Shown here in pieces: positions 1 to 8,759 of a stretch of 44,875 bases of DNA (positions within the stretch are counted from its first letter, which is position 1; every line of letters begins with the position of its first letter). Below the pieces are notes generated by a model that did not search any database, was not told the origin of the DNA, and saw nothing but the letters and a program-made list of their open reading frames with translations. Source of the DNA: Enhygromyxa salina (GTDB lineage: Bacteria; Myxococcota_A; Polyangia; Nannocystales; Nannocystaceae). The translations under genes were made by a program, and so were the position numbers. Location of the stretch: NCBI RefSeq assembly GCF_002994635.1, contig NZ_PVNL01000073.1:1-44875 (forward strand), read 5' to 3'.

Positions 1-209
1 GGCCGGGACGGTGGGCTAGCCGTTGGGGCGGGGCGGCTGATCGGATGTCAGCGACGTTCCGGTCGGCGGTCTCGCTGCTCTTCATCGACGACCACGAGAT
101 CCGCTCCGCCGCGCGGTCCGACACGGGACGAGCGATGCACGACGGGCAAGTCTCCGCCGAGTCTCGGTGAGGGCCTGAAGGTGGTGTACCCGGCCGAACT
201 CGTGGGCGC

Positions 210-348
210 GTCGCGAGGCGACGAGAAATTCGTCGCACTGACGAGTTTTTCGTCGGTGCCGCGAGAACCGTCGTGAGGCCCCCGAGCGTGAAGCTTGGTC
301 GATTTTCGGTCACGTGGGCACCGACGATGCTGACGATTTTCTCGTCAG
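210..348. repeat. Cluster of short hairpins with GACGA/TCGTC arms
   Basis: The 459 bases before the first gene hold no convincing coding region, but four short inverted repeats lie close together: GTCGC/GCGAC at 210-214 and 218-222, GCGACGA/TCGTCGC at 218-224 and 230-236 with a 5-base loop, GACGA/TCGTC at 240-244 and 250-254, and CTGACGA/TCGTCAG at 330-336 and 342-348. The last three share the same core arms and a 5-base A/T-containing loop. The first two overlap and would be mutually exclusive structures. Function unknown; a protein-binding array, an RNA leader or a decayed palindromic repeat family are all possible. Confidence 0.5.
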
Positions 349-459
349 TTGCAGCTGCTCGATGGGACGCGTGCCTCGAAGAAACCGGCTTGGAGGCGCG
401 ACACGTGGGAACAAGGGAATGGTGGATCGGTGGCATGTGCCGTGCAGTGAGCCCCCGTC

Positions 460-1769
460 ATGTTCCGATATCACCAGTCCATCATCGCGGCACAGGCCCT
501 CTCCGTCCTCGCGCTGCTCGGCGGCTGTGCCAAGGAGGAAGAGCTCTCCTCCATTTGTGAGTATCTCGTCGATCCCAATGAATGCAAAGACTCGATCGGC
601 GAGACCGGCGAAGACGAAGGCCTCCCGCCCCCTCCGTGCACGCTGAGCGGCGACGACTACCCACGGACCATCTATCAGTGTACTGGCGAGTTCACGGCAT
701 CCATCTCGTTCAACACCCTGCTGGGTGACTGCGGGCAGACCATCGGCGATCCGTCGTGGTGCGAGGAGGTCCATGAATCGGCCCGCTCGCCGAGCCCTAC
801 GAGCTGTCGGCGGTCGTCGCCTGCTGCGACGCCGAACAGCCAGTCGACCAGGACACGCTCGTGACCCACTGTGGTTCGGATCTGATTGAGCAGATCTGTC
901 GATCGGTCTCTACCCGGATTCAGAATCTGATCGATGCAGGTGCGTTCCCAGTGGGCGAAAACCAGGCCCAGAAGCTGCAGAACTATCTCGCCGAGAATCA
1001 GCAGGAGTGCTACGAGGCGCTCAACGATCCGACTGGCGTGCCGGGCATGTTCAACTCCGCCTCCTGGCTCGTCAACGAGGGCAAGAATGGGAACTGGCCG
1101 GGGCTGAACAACTTCAGGATCACCGTCGACCACGCAGAGGTCGGCTCGGCCTCGCTCCCGGACGACCCGGACGCCTACCTCACCTGCCTCGACAACGACG
1201 TCAACAACTCCGAGATCTTCGAGAGCATCGTGCCCACGTCCCCCGGCATCAACCAGATCTTGCACCTGGGCGAGTCGTCGAGCGGTTCGATCATGGGACC
1301 CGAGGTGCTTGGGGGGCGGGTCTCCGGGACAGGTAGCTTCCAGTCTCAGGCGAGCGCGTGCGTCGACCCCTGGTGCTCTTGGCTGGAGATCACGACGGAC
1401 GGACCCACGGGCTACTGGACCCTCGAGGAGCTCGAACTGTTCGCTGACGGCCCCGTGGAGCTGACCAACGGGACGTCGGTGCTCCAGGTCGAGCGGTCGG
1501 CGATCCGGCTGTACCAGGTCGGCCTCGGCACGATCCGGACCGACCGCGGCGGCAGCCAAGTCTACGCGGTCGAGGCTGGCGACGCGCACTTCGTCATCAG
1601 CGGGCTCGGCGGAGGGGTTGTTGCCGACTTGCGCTGGGGCCGAAACTCGTCGCCGATTACGGCGCACCAACACGGCGACAGCTGGATGCTCGATAGCTTC
1701 GTCATCGAGCATGTTGACGCCGACGCGAACAGCTGGACCATCACGGTCCCACGGACGACCTGGAATTAG
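460..1769 (+). pseudogene. Secreted lipoprotein gene broken by a single-base frameshift
   Basis: The ATG at 460 is the first possible start, because TGA at 448-450 closes the frame. It opens a lipoprotein signal peptide with an LGGC lipobox (Cys23), then a Cys-rich stretch. This frame runs to 864, but from about 781 its residues turn into Ser/Arg/Pro noise. The frame one base back, closed by TGA at 774-776, reads well from about 783 onward (PLAEPYELSAVVACC) and continues without interruption to the stop at 1767-1769. One extra C in the CCC run at 782-784 would give a single protein of about 436 residues. The C-terminal half is rich in beta-type sequence with no family I recognise. Either a sequencing or assembly error or a genuine inactivating mutation fits. 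The alternative is two genes, the second using GTG at 861, but its sense-like sequence begins well upstream of that GTG. Confidence 0.7.
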
Positions 1770-1798
1770 CCAGCAGCGAACAAGTGCACGCTGCCCCC

Positions 1799-1825
1799 GG
1801 CCGCTCGTTCCTCGGACGAGCGGTC
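1799..1825. terminator. Strong hairpin between genes, possible terminator
   Basis: An 8-bp perfect stem CCGCTCGT/ACGAGCGG (1801-1808 and 1816-1823, 7-base loop) can be extended by a G-T and a G-C pair. It lies between the stop at 1769 and the ATG at 1852. No T-run follows, so it may be a factor-dependent terminator or mRNA-stabilising hairpin rather than a classical intrinsic one. Confidence 0.4.
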
Positions 1826-1851
1826 GGCGGGTCTGGTAGGATGAGCGCCAA

Positions 1852-2937
1852 ATGAGAACCGAGCCCATGCTGTTGCTCAGCGTCGCGCTGGCGGCGTGTC
1901 AGCCTGAACTGGTCGATTGGCGCGACGACCATGACTTCGTCTGGGAGGGCGAGCACGTCACGATCTACGGGTACGACCGCGGACCCGACGATGCCTGTGG
2001 CGGGAGCTTTGAGACCCTCGATCGCCACACGAGCTCGATCATCGAGTTGTTCGGGTATGACCCCGCGCTCCACCACGACTACCTGTGGCTGTCGCAAGAC
2101 GTTTGGACAGGCAAGTGCCGTCCGGGGGCCGGCGCCTGCACGGCATACGGCGTCCCGTGGACGAGGAGCGTCCCGGACATGCACGAGGCCGCCCATGCTG
2201 TGACCTACGCGACTCATGGCTCTCAGTGTCCGAGCGCGCTGGAAGAAGGAGTCGCCGAGTACCTGGCGGGGCCACGGTATCACTCGGACTGGACGCCCAC
2301 GGGCCCGACGTATCCCGCGGGGATCGAAGACATCCTGACCCTGGCGCCGCTCCCGTACGCGGAGTACGAGCGGGCCGGAAATTTCGCCTCGTTCCTGTTC
2401 GAGGAGTACGGGCCGGAGGCGGTCGCCGGGTTGTGCGACGAGCTGCTCTACTTCACGACGCTCGACGACTGGCGCGAGGCGATCCCAAAGGTCCTCGGCG
2501 TCGAGTTCTCCGAGCTGCTCAGCGAGTACGAGCAGTACCCGCGGTGCCACCACCAGCAATATCGAGCGCGGCTATGGGAGTGTGCAGGCGAGCCCGACGC
2601 GGTCGCGGACCCAACCGGCGACGTCGTATTCGAGATCGACATGGACTGTGCCGCCGCCGACGTCATCGGACCATTCGGGAGTCGAATCGTGGCGACGCGG
2701 CGGCTCTGGTTCCCGGAGGAAATGCGGACGGGGGTCTTCATTCTTGGCGAGGACGGCGAGGACGCCGAGTTGGACTTCAACCTCCAAGCCTGCGCCGCGT
2801 GCTCGGAGCAACCCCACTTGTACGCGGACACGGGTCTGACGACGGTGTTCAAGTTCAGTCCCGGCATGTACGAGCTGGTCGTGTACGCGGGGTCCGACTT
2901 CTCGGAGCACCTCAGCGTTCACCTCGAGCCGTTCTGA
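1852..2937 (+). CDS. Lipoprotein with HExxH metallopeptidase-like motif
   Basis: The 361-residue product begins with a short lipoprotein signal (ALAAC, Cys16), so it is expected to be membrane-anchored outside the cytoplasm. The centre carries HEAAH (His111, Glu112, His115), followed about 16-20 residues later by an EEGVAEY motif. This is the arrangement of gluzincin-type zinc peptidases, in which two His and a downstream Glu bind zinc; Glu131 or Glu132 is the probable third ligand. The C-terminal third (about 240-361) is a Cys-containing beta-rich region resembling a bacterial pre-peptidase C-terminal type domain, though I cannot assign it firmly. Activity and substrate are unknown. It lies downstream of the broken lipoprotein gene and converges with the peroxidase gene at 3000. 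Confidence 0.8.
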   Translation: MRTEPMLLLSVALAACQPELVDWRDDHDFVWEGEHVTIYGYDRGPDDACGGSFETLDRHTSSIIELFGYDPALHHDYLWLSQDVWTGKCRPGAGACTAYGVPWTRSVPDMHEAAHAVTYATHGSQCPSALEEGVAEYLAGPRYHSDWTPTGPTYPAGIEDILTLAPLPYAEYERAGNFASFLFEEYGPEAVAGLCDELLYFTTLDDWREAIPKVLGVEFSELLSEYEQYPRCHHQQYRARLWECAGEPDAVADPTGDVVFEIDMDCAAADVIGPFGSRIVATRRLWFPEEMRTGVFILGEDGEDAELDFNLQACAACSEQPHLYADTGLTTVFKFSPGMYELVVYAGSDFSEHLSVHLEPF

Positions 2938-2972
2938 CGCCGCCCAGTCAGGCTTGATCCACCCGGGCAGCA

Positions 2973-2996
2973 ACCAGCGGAGCGCGCTGCTCTGGT
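2973..2996. terminator. Imperfect hairpin between convergent genes
   Basis: ACCAG...CTGGT arms with two internal mismatches lie in the 62-base space between two convergent stop codons. There is no T-run. The position suits a bidirectional terminator, but the support is weak. Confidence 0.25.
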
Positions 2997-2999
2997 GAG

Positions 3000-4184
3000 C
3001 TACGGGACCGCCGGGGCGGCATCGGCAGCAGCTTCCGGGATCCCCGCGACGGCTTGGTCGCCGATGACCTGCAGCGACCCCGGGCACTCGAGCGCGCCCA
3101 GGAACGCGACCACGTCGGCGATCTCTTGCTCGGTCAGCTGAGTATTGCGCAGGTTCTGATCGACCCCGGGCGCCTTGGCGTTTCCACCTGCGGCCATGTA
3201 GCGCACGACCTCGGTGAGATCGGCGACCGAGCCGTTGTGGAAGTAGGGGGCGGTCTTGGTCACGTTGCGCAGCGTGGGCGTGCGGAATTTATGGTTGTCG
3301 GTCTCGGCCTCACTGACCTTGCCGTGGCCGACATCGGCGTCGGGTCGCGGGTTCCCAGCGTCGTCGTGCGAGATCCCGACGTTGTGAAATTGGCCGTCCG
3401 AGAAGTTGTCGCCCGCGTGGCAGGTCGAGCACGAGGCCTTGCCGCGGAACAGATCCCAGCCGCGCGCGGCGGACTCGCTCAGGTTGCCCTGATCGAAGGC
3501 CGTGTCACCGCACAGCAAGGTCCGCTCGTAGGCCGAGACTGCCATGGCCACGTGGTCGGGCGTGATCTCGGCGCCTGGCTCGAGCCCGAACACCTCGGCG
3601 AACTGCGAGGTGTACTCCGGCAGCGCGCCGATCTCCTTGGCCTTGGCCGCGAGATCGTCGCCCGCGCCCATGTTGCCGCCCTTCCAGGCGCCGATCATCT
3701 GCTTCTCCAAGGTCGCCGCGCGGCCGTCCCAGTACAGGCCGTTTTGATGGTAGGCGACGTTCCAGATCGTCGGCGTGTTGCGGGTCAGCGGCTTGTCGCC
3801 CGCGCCCAGAGCGAGCGCGCGACCATCTGCGGCGCCGAGCTCGTTTTGGTGGCACGAGTAGCAGCTGCGCGAGCCGTCGCCCGACAGGCGCTTGTCCATG
3901 AACAGCTGGTGGCCGAGCTCGACCTTGGCCGCGCTCATGGGGTTGTCGGCGGGCACAGCCGGCGCGGCGCTGAGGCCCTTGGGCAGCGTCCACGTCCACG
4001 CATCGCCTGGTGGCGGCGCAGCGGTGTCCGGGGTTGGTGTGGCGGCCGGCGTGCCAGCCGTGGCCTTGGCACCCTTGGTGGCGTTCGCGGCCTTGTCACC
4101 GCCACAGCCAGCGGTGATGGCCATACACAGACCGATGACGACGAGGGGGAGGCACGTTCGGCGGGCGCGGATCATGGCTGGCAT
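3000..4184 (-). CDS. Di-heme cytochrome c peroxidase, MauG/CcpA family lipoprotein
   Basis: The protein has 394 residues. A signal peptide ends in a TAGC lipobox (Cys27), and an Ala/Thr/Pro-rich linker to about residue 60 precedes the catalytic part. Two c-type heme motifs are seen, CYSCH (Cys108, Cys111, His112) and CSTCH (Cys252, Cys255, His256), with the family's flanking patterns such as LGHQLFMDKRLSGD and NHKFRTPTLRNV. This is the bacterial cytochrome c peroxidase/MauG architecture: one heme accepts electrons and the other reduces hydrogen peroxide in the periplasm. Members of the wider family have other roles, so peroxidase activity is a family inference. Either ATG at 4184 or at 4175 could be the start. 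It is transcribed divergently from the TPR gene at 4317. Confidence 0.9.
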   Translation of the reverse strand: MPAMIRARRTCLPLVVIGLCMAITAGCGGDKAANATKGAKATAGTPAATPTPDTAAPPPGDAWTWTLPKGLSAAPAVPADNPMSAAKVELGHQLFMDKRLSGDGSRSCYSCHQNELGAADGRALALGAGDKPLTRNTPTIWNVAYHQNGLYWDGRAATLEKQMIGAWKGGNMGAGDDLAAKAKEIGALPEYTSQFAEVFGLEPGAEITPDHVAMAVSAYERTLLCGDTAFDQGNLSESAARGWDLFRGKASCSTCHAGDNFSDGQFHNVGISHDDAGNPRPDADVGHGKVSEAETDNHKFRTPTLRNVTKTAPYFHNGSVADLTEVVRYMAAGGNAKAPGVDQNLRNTQLTEQEIADVVAFLGALECPGSLQVIGDQAVAGIPEAAADAAPAVP

Positions 4185-4316
4185 GCGTGGCGACGATAGC
4201 CGCTGGGCGCCATGGCGACCAGGGCGTGTGGGCCCAACGATCGCGACGGTCTCACGCCCGTGGAGGCCTGGCGGCTGTGACCGCGTGGATCACCGCGCTG
4301 GGAACTGACCTTGGTG

Positions 4317-5294
4317 ATGCCCCGCGTGAGGCTGGTAGAATCTCGGCTGCTCGCCATGCTCCCGTTCTCGCGCGATCTCAGCACCTCCTCCGTACATGCT
4401 CCGCCGCGGATCAGGGTCGTGGGCGCGTGGCTCAGCGCCGCCAGCTTGCTGCTCGCGGTCCCGCTCGACGCCCGCGCTGCCTCGCCAGCCGCGGCGCCCG
4501 AGGCCGAGACCGCGCAGTCGATCTTTCAGCGTGGCCAGGTCGAGTACGAGACGGCGGACTACGTCGGCGCGATCGAGCTGTGGACGCAAGCCTACGCGCT
4601 GATCGAGTCGACCCACGAGAACGCGAGCATCAAGGCGCTGCTGATCTTCAACCTGGCGCAGGCGCACATCAAGGCGTACGAGCTCGACAACAACACGATC
4701 CACCTCAAGCAGGCCCGCGCGCTGTTCGATAGCTACCGGGCCAACCTCGACCTGCTCTACGAAGACGAGGCTGAGCGCGCCGAAGAGGAAGCGAAGGTCG
4801 ACAAGGAGCTGGCCGCGCTCGCTCGGGCGCTCGAGCCGGATCTCGAGCCCAAGCACGAACCCGAGCCCGAGCCTGAACCCGAGCCCAAGCCCGAGTCAGA
4901 GCCCGAGACCGTCGCGCCGCCGCCCTCAGCCGCCAAGCCAGGCAACCCGCTGCTGTTCGCTGGCGTCGGCCTCACCGCCGTCGGCGTGGTCGCGGGCGGC
5001 GTGATGCTGACGCTCGGCGGGATCGAGGGCGCCGCGGCCAACGATCTGAGCGCCCTCGCACCCGACGACCTGAGCGGGCGCGACCAGCAGTTTACTGACG
5101 GCGCGCGAGCCAACATCGTGATGATCACCGGGGGCGTCGTCGCGGGCGTGTTCGTCCCGGTGGGCGCCGCGCTGATCGGTGTTGGCGTCAAGCGCAACAA
5201 GGCCGCGCGAACGCCAACCCAGGCGCGCGTGCCTTCCCTCGTACCCAGCGTGGGCCCCGGTCGAGCCGGGCTGCTCTTGACTGGCCAGTTCTGA
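4317..5294 (+). CDS. TPR-like exported protein with Glu-Pro linker and two membrane segments
   Basis: The product has about 325 residues from the ATG at 4317; TTG 4311, GTG 4314 and ATG 4356 are other possible starts. A hydrophobic segment ending in an ARA-type cleavage site points to export. A helical region with TPR-like spacing follows, beginning around QSIFQRGQVEYETADYVGAI, then a charged helix and a Glu-Pro low-complexity linker (about 4849-4910), and two hydrophobic segments (near 4951-5022 and 5113-5193). This architecture (TPR, Pro-rich linker, two membrane segments) is common in myxobacterial envelope proteins of unknown function. The stop is 9 bases from the next ATG, so it is probably cotranscribed with the lipoprotein at 5304. 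Confidence 0.75.
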   Translation: MPRVRLVESRLLAMLPFSRDLSTSSVHAPPRIRVVGAWLSAASLLLAVPLDARAASPAAAPEAETAQSIFQRGQVEYETADYVGAIELWTQAYALIESTHENASIKALLIFNLAQAHIKAYELDNNTIHLKQARALFDSYRANLDLLYEDEAERAEEEAKVDKELAALARALEPDLEPKHEPEPEPEPEPKPESEPETVAPPPSAAKPGNPLLFAGVGLTAVGVVAGGVMLTLGGIEGAAANDLSALAPDDLSGRDQQFTDGARANIVMITGGVVAGVFVPVGAALIGVGVKRNKAARTPTQARVPSLVPSVGPGRAGLLLTGQF

Positions 5295-5303
5295 GCTCGA
5301 CCC

Positions 5304-6767
5304 ATGGACTCGAACCGTTACCTCCTGTTCGCGCTCGGCTCAGCCGCGCTAATTGGCGTCACGCTTGGGGCGTGCTTCAACGGCGCCGACGCGCTGGGCT
5401 TGCCGTGTGACGCCGACTCGCAGTGCGGGCCCACGCTCACCTGCATCGATGGCTTCTGCGGCGGCTGCCAGACCGACGAGGCTTGCGGCAACGCGTTTTA
5501 CTGCGACGACGGTGACACGATCCCGTTCTCGCTGATCTGCGACGACCAACCAGACTGCGCCAACGGCGAAGACGAGGTCGCGCAGGTGTGTGTCCCCGAT
5601 GGGTGCACCGATCTGAACGTGTACGAGTTCTTCGAGGGTCCCAAGGCCGACGGCGCCGCGGATCCCTTCGGCTTGCTGTCCGGCAATTTCATCGGCGGCA
5701 ACGGCACGGACTTCTTGCTGGCGAGGCGAGGCGGCACCTTCGTGAAGGTGCTCGAGTTCCTGCCGGGCATGCCACCGAACGAGTACCGGCTGTCAGGCGA
5801 CGAGATGGACGTGTTCGTCAACCCGGTCCTCGACGTCATTCCCTACGACTTCGACGCGGACACCGACACCGACATCCTGGTCCGGACGGGCAACGGGCGG
5901 CTGTATGGCTACATCAGCGATCCCGCCAACGGACCGCCCACGGCGTTGCACATCGGGGACAACGACTACTTCGATATCCCGGGCGACCCGATGATCGTCG
6001 ACATGGCGCTGGGCCGGCTCAACGCTGACGACTTCGTGGACATCGTGATCGTCACCGAAGCCGGGCTGGTGCTGACCGCGATCGGAGATCCGCAGGCGAT
6101 CCCGCTTGGAGAGGTGCCCTTCGATCTCTCGTTCTCGCTGATGCCGAGGTTCCCGGCCGACGCGCAGCTGAAGCAGGTTCAGCTGGCCGACACCGACGAT
6201 GGTGGCGACGAGCTGCTCGCGATCGGCAGCTCTGGCGGCGGGCCCAAGCTGTGGATCTTGACCCAGCGGGCCGGCGGGATGCCCAACGACTTCTGGAACG
6301 ACAACCCTGCTCAGCCGATCCCGATCCAGGCCAGCGAGTTCGTGCTCGGCAACCTCGACGGCGAGCTTGGTGACGACATCGCGTTCATGGACGGCCCCGG
6401 TGGCCGGCTCGCGGTGTTTGCCCGGGTCGATCCGGGCGTCTTCATGCCGGCTGGCGACGTCATCGAGCTAGAGGTCCCGACCAGCGGCCTGGCCGTGGTC
6501 GACTTCAACTGCGACATGGCCAAGGATCTGATCTTCAACGTCGAGTCGCCGCCCGGCGTTCGGGTCCTGTTCGCGGAGGCCGACGGCACGTTCAGCGCCG
6601 ACAACATGCTGACGATCGACAGCGAGGGGGCGCCGCAGGGCGCGCTCGGGCTCATGCAGTTCGACGGCGATGGCTCGTGGGACGTGTTCCACACCGTCGA
6701 CGTCAGCGGCGTGGTGGTGGAGCCGACGATCCGGAGCTTCGTCAGCCTCACCCCCCAGTCGCCGTGA
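5304..6767 (+). CDS. Lipoprotein with LDLa-like motif and FG-GAP/VCBS-like repeats
   Basis: The product has 487 residues with a lipoprotein signal (LGAC, Cys24). The next 80 residues are Cys-rich and finish in ICDDQPDCANGEDE, which closely resembles the calcium-binding end of LDL-receptor class A modules. From about residue 170 there are at least five degenerate FG-GAP/VCBS-like units, each centred on an Asp-rich loop (for example DFDADTDTDIL, LNADDFVDIV, NLDGELGDDIAF, FNCDMAKDLIF). The expected fold is a surface-exposed beta-propeller stabilised by calcium. The function is likely adhesion or ligand binding, but the ligand is unknown. It converges with the M61 peptidase gene 22 bases downstream. 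Confidence 0.8.
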   Translation: MDSNRYLLFALGSAALIGVTLGACFNGADALGLPCDADSQCGPTLTCIDGFCGGCQTDEACGNAFYCDDGDTIPFSLICDDQPDCANGEDEVAQVCVPDGCTDLNVYEFFEGPKADGAADPFGLLSGNFIGGNGTDFLLARRGGTFVKVLEFLPGMPPNEYRLSGDEMDVFVNPVLDVIPYDFDADTDTDILVRTGNGRLYGYISDPANGPPTALHIGDNDYFDIPGDPMIVDMALGRLNADDFVDIVIVTEAGLVLTAIGDPQAIPLGEVPFDLSFSLMPRFPADAQLKQVQLADTDDGGDELLAIGSSGGGPKLWILTQRAGGMPNDFWNDNPAQPIPIQASEFVLGNLDGELGDDIAFMDGPGGRLAVFARVDPGVFMPAGDVIELEVPTSGLAVVDFNCDMAKDLIFNVESPPGVRVLFAEADGTFSADNMLTIDSEGAPQGALGLMQFDGDGSWDVFHTVDVSGVVVEPTIRSFVSLTPQSP

Positions 6768-6789
6768 CGGCGTTGGGCCGCAAACCCGA

Positions 6790-8736
6790 TCAGGGATCGA
6801 GCGCGAGCCAGTCGCGACGCAGCAGCAGTTGCTCGGGGCTGACGTCGTCGAGATCGACGATCTCGTAGCTCGGCTCGCCGCCCTCGATCGGCGTGACCGC
6901 GAGCTCGAGCACCCGGCCGGTGCGCGTGACCGTGAGCGTGCACGGCTCGCCGAGCTCGAGCGCGCGCAGGGCCTGATCATAGTTGCTCGGATCGATCGGC
7001 CGTCCGTTGAGGCCCGAGAGCTCGTCGCCGTCGGCCACGCCGCCGCGGTCGGCCGGGCCACCATGCTCGACGCTGCGAGCGATCAGCGTGGACCCGCGGC
7101 GGTCGACGTCGACGCCGATCCACGGCCCGGGCTGCTTGATCTTGCGCTCGAGCCGATAGCCCGCGTGGGCGAGGTAGCGATCGTAGTCGAGCTCCGCGGT
7201 GCCGCGCACGTAGTCGTTGAACATCTGCCGGAGCTCGTCGGCCCCGGCCCCGGCCTGATCGACGAACGCTTGCTCGAGCTGCTGCGGGGTCAAGCCCAGG
7301 CCAGTCTCGCGCCAGCGCTTCCACAGCTCGCGGAACACGGTGTCGGTGCTGGCGATCCCCTGGCTGGCGCTGCGCAAATGCAGATCCATCAGCATCCCGA
7401 TCACCGCGCCCTTGTCGTAGTACGAGAAGTAGGCCTTGTCGTAGTCGTCGGGCTTGGACCAGGTCTCCCACGAGCTCTGCTCGACCGACATCAGCTTGCG
7501 GCCTGGCCGGGTCTCGACGGCCTTGATCCGTCGCTCGAGCTCGTCGAGCACCTGGGCCTCGTCGGTGAGCCCAGCCCGACGCACGATCAAGGCCCCGTAG
7601 TAGCTGGTGAAGCCCTCCGAGAACCACAGCATGGTCGTGTGGACCTCTCGGTCGTAGTCGAATGGCCCGAGCACGGCGGGGCGGATCCGCTTGACGTTCC
7701 ACAGGTGGAAGAACTCGTGGGCGGTGACCGACCAGAATTTCCGCTTGCCCTTCTGGTCGGCGAACATCCAGGGATCGACGCCGATCACCGTGGAGTTGAG
7801 GTGCTCGAGGCCGCCGCCGTTTTGGGGCAGCACGTGATAGATGAAGGTGTAGTCGGTGAACGGCAGCGCGGTCTCGAGCGGGCCAAAGATCGCGGCGGCG
7901 GCCTGCGTGATCTTGTGGATCTCCTCGCGCATCTCGTCGGGCTTCCACGCGCCCTCGCCGGACAGGGTCGCGCGGATCGGCCGACCGCCGAGCTCGAAGC
8001 TGACGGTGTCGACGATCCCCGCGTGGATCGGGCTGTCGACCAGCACGTCGAAGTCGCTGGCCCAAAAGTGGGCGGCCTTGCCCTTGCCGCGGCTTGGCAA
8101 CCCGGTGACGACCTCGGCTTGCTTGCCGCCGGGCAGCTCGGTCACGCGCAGCTCGATCGGTCGCTGCTTGTGGCCGACCGCGTACATGAACACGTGCGCG
8201 CCGTTGATGAAACCCATCGCGTCGTCGAGGTAGCAGCCGCCGATCCCGGGGTAGCTGCCGCAGTAGACCCGATACTCGAGGCTGAAGGGCGCGCCGCCGT
8301 GGGCGACCTCCCAGGTGTTCTCGTCGAGCTTGGTGACCGCGAGCGCGGGGTCTTGCGCCGAGCTGGGCGCGGCAGCCAGCGGCTTGGCGCTGACAGCTCG
8401 GACGTTGCGGTGGGCGTCGGTCAGACGGTAGGCGCCCGGGTTCCACTTGGGCAGCTCGAGGGCGACGCGGTCGCCCGGGATCCCGCGAAATTGCAGCTCG
8501 ACGTGAAACTCGTGCCGCTGCGGGTTGGGCATCGTGACGGTGTACGCGAACGCCTCGCGCTCGCCGGCCGCGTTGCGCACGAGCTTCGCGGTGTGACTGG
8601 CGAGCGCCGCCACACCCGGATCGGCGTGACTTGCAACCGCCGCCGAGCCCAGCCCAAACGACAGGCCGAGCAGGGTCAGGCCCGCCAGCGCGGTGATCGG
8701 GAAGGCGCGAACTCGCCGGGTGCTGTCGGTCCTCAT
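6790..8736 (-). CDS. M61-family metallopeptidase with C-terminal PDZ domain
   Basis: The product has 648 residues from the ATG at 8736, chosen because the signal-anchor sequence follows directly; the frame is open 26 codons further upstream, where it would overlap the kinase gene. An N-terminal beta domain is followed by HEFFHLWNVKRIRP, the zinc motif typical of glycyl aminopeptidases of family M61 (His340, Glu341, His344), and then an EGFTSYYG element supplying the third ligand. Residues about 545-630 form a PDZ domain (GPWIGVDVD, DGDELSGLNG). The N-terminal hydrophobic segment indicates export to the periplasm or outer membrane. M61 enzymes trim N-terminal Gly or Ala from peptides; the substrate here is unknown. 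The start lies 23 bases after the kinase stop at 8760, so the two genes probably form one transcript. Confidence 0.92.
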   Translation of the reverse strand: MRTDSTRRVRAFPITALAGLTLLGLSFGLGSAAVASHADPGVAALASHTAKLVRNAAGEREAFAYTVTMPNPQRHEFHVELQFRGIPGDRVALELPKWNPGAYRLTDAHRNVRAVSAKPLAAAPSSAQDPALAVTKLDENTWEVAHGGAPFSLEYRVYCGSYPGIGGCYLDDAMGFINGAHVFMYAVGHKQRPIELRVTELPGGKQAEVVTGLPSRGKGKAAHFWASDFDVLVDSPIHAGIVDTVSFELGGRPIRATLSGEGAWKPDEMREEIHKITQAAAAIFGPLETALPFTDYTFIYHVLPQNGGGLEHLNSTVIGVDPWMFADQKGKRKFWSVTAHEFFHLWNVKRIRPAVLGPFDYDREVHTTMLWFSEGFTSYYGALIVRRAGLTDEAQVLDELERRIKAVETRPGRKLMSVEQSSWETWSKPDDYDKAYFSYYDKGAVIGMLMDLHLRSASQGIASTDTVFRELWKRWRETGLGLTPQQLEQAFVDQAGAGADELRQMFNDYVRGTAELDYDRYLAHAGYRLERKIKQPGPWIGVDVDRRGSTLIARSVEHGGPADRGGVADGDELSGLNGRPIDPSNYDQALRALELGEPCTLTVTRTGRVLELAVTPIEGGEPSYEIVDLDDVSPEQLLLRRDWLALDP

Positions 8737-8759
8737 GGGGCCGAGCATAAGCTGCGAGC

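Noticed and set aside
45..170. 41-codon ORF starting ATG at 45
   Set aside because: Too short, no recognisable motif, no ribosome-binding site, and poor agreement with the expected codon pattern.
675..2559. Minus-strand ORFs of 397 and 272 codons
   Set aside because: They are antisense to two lipoprotein genes on the plus strand and lack any recognisable domain.
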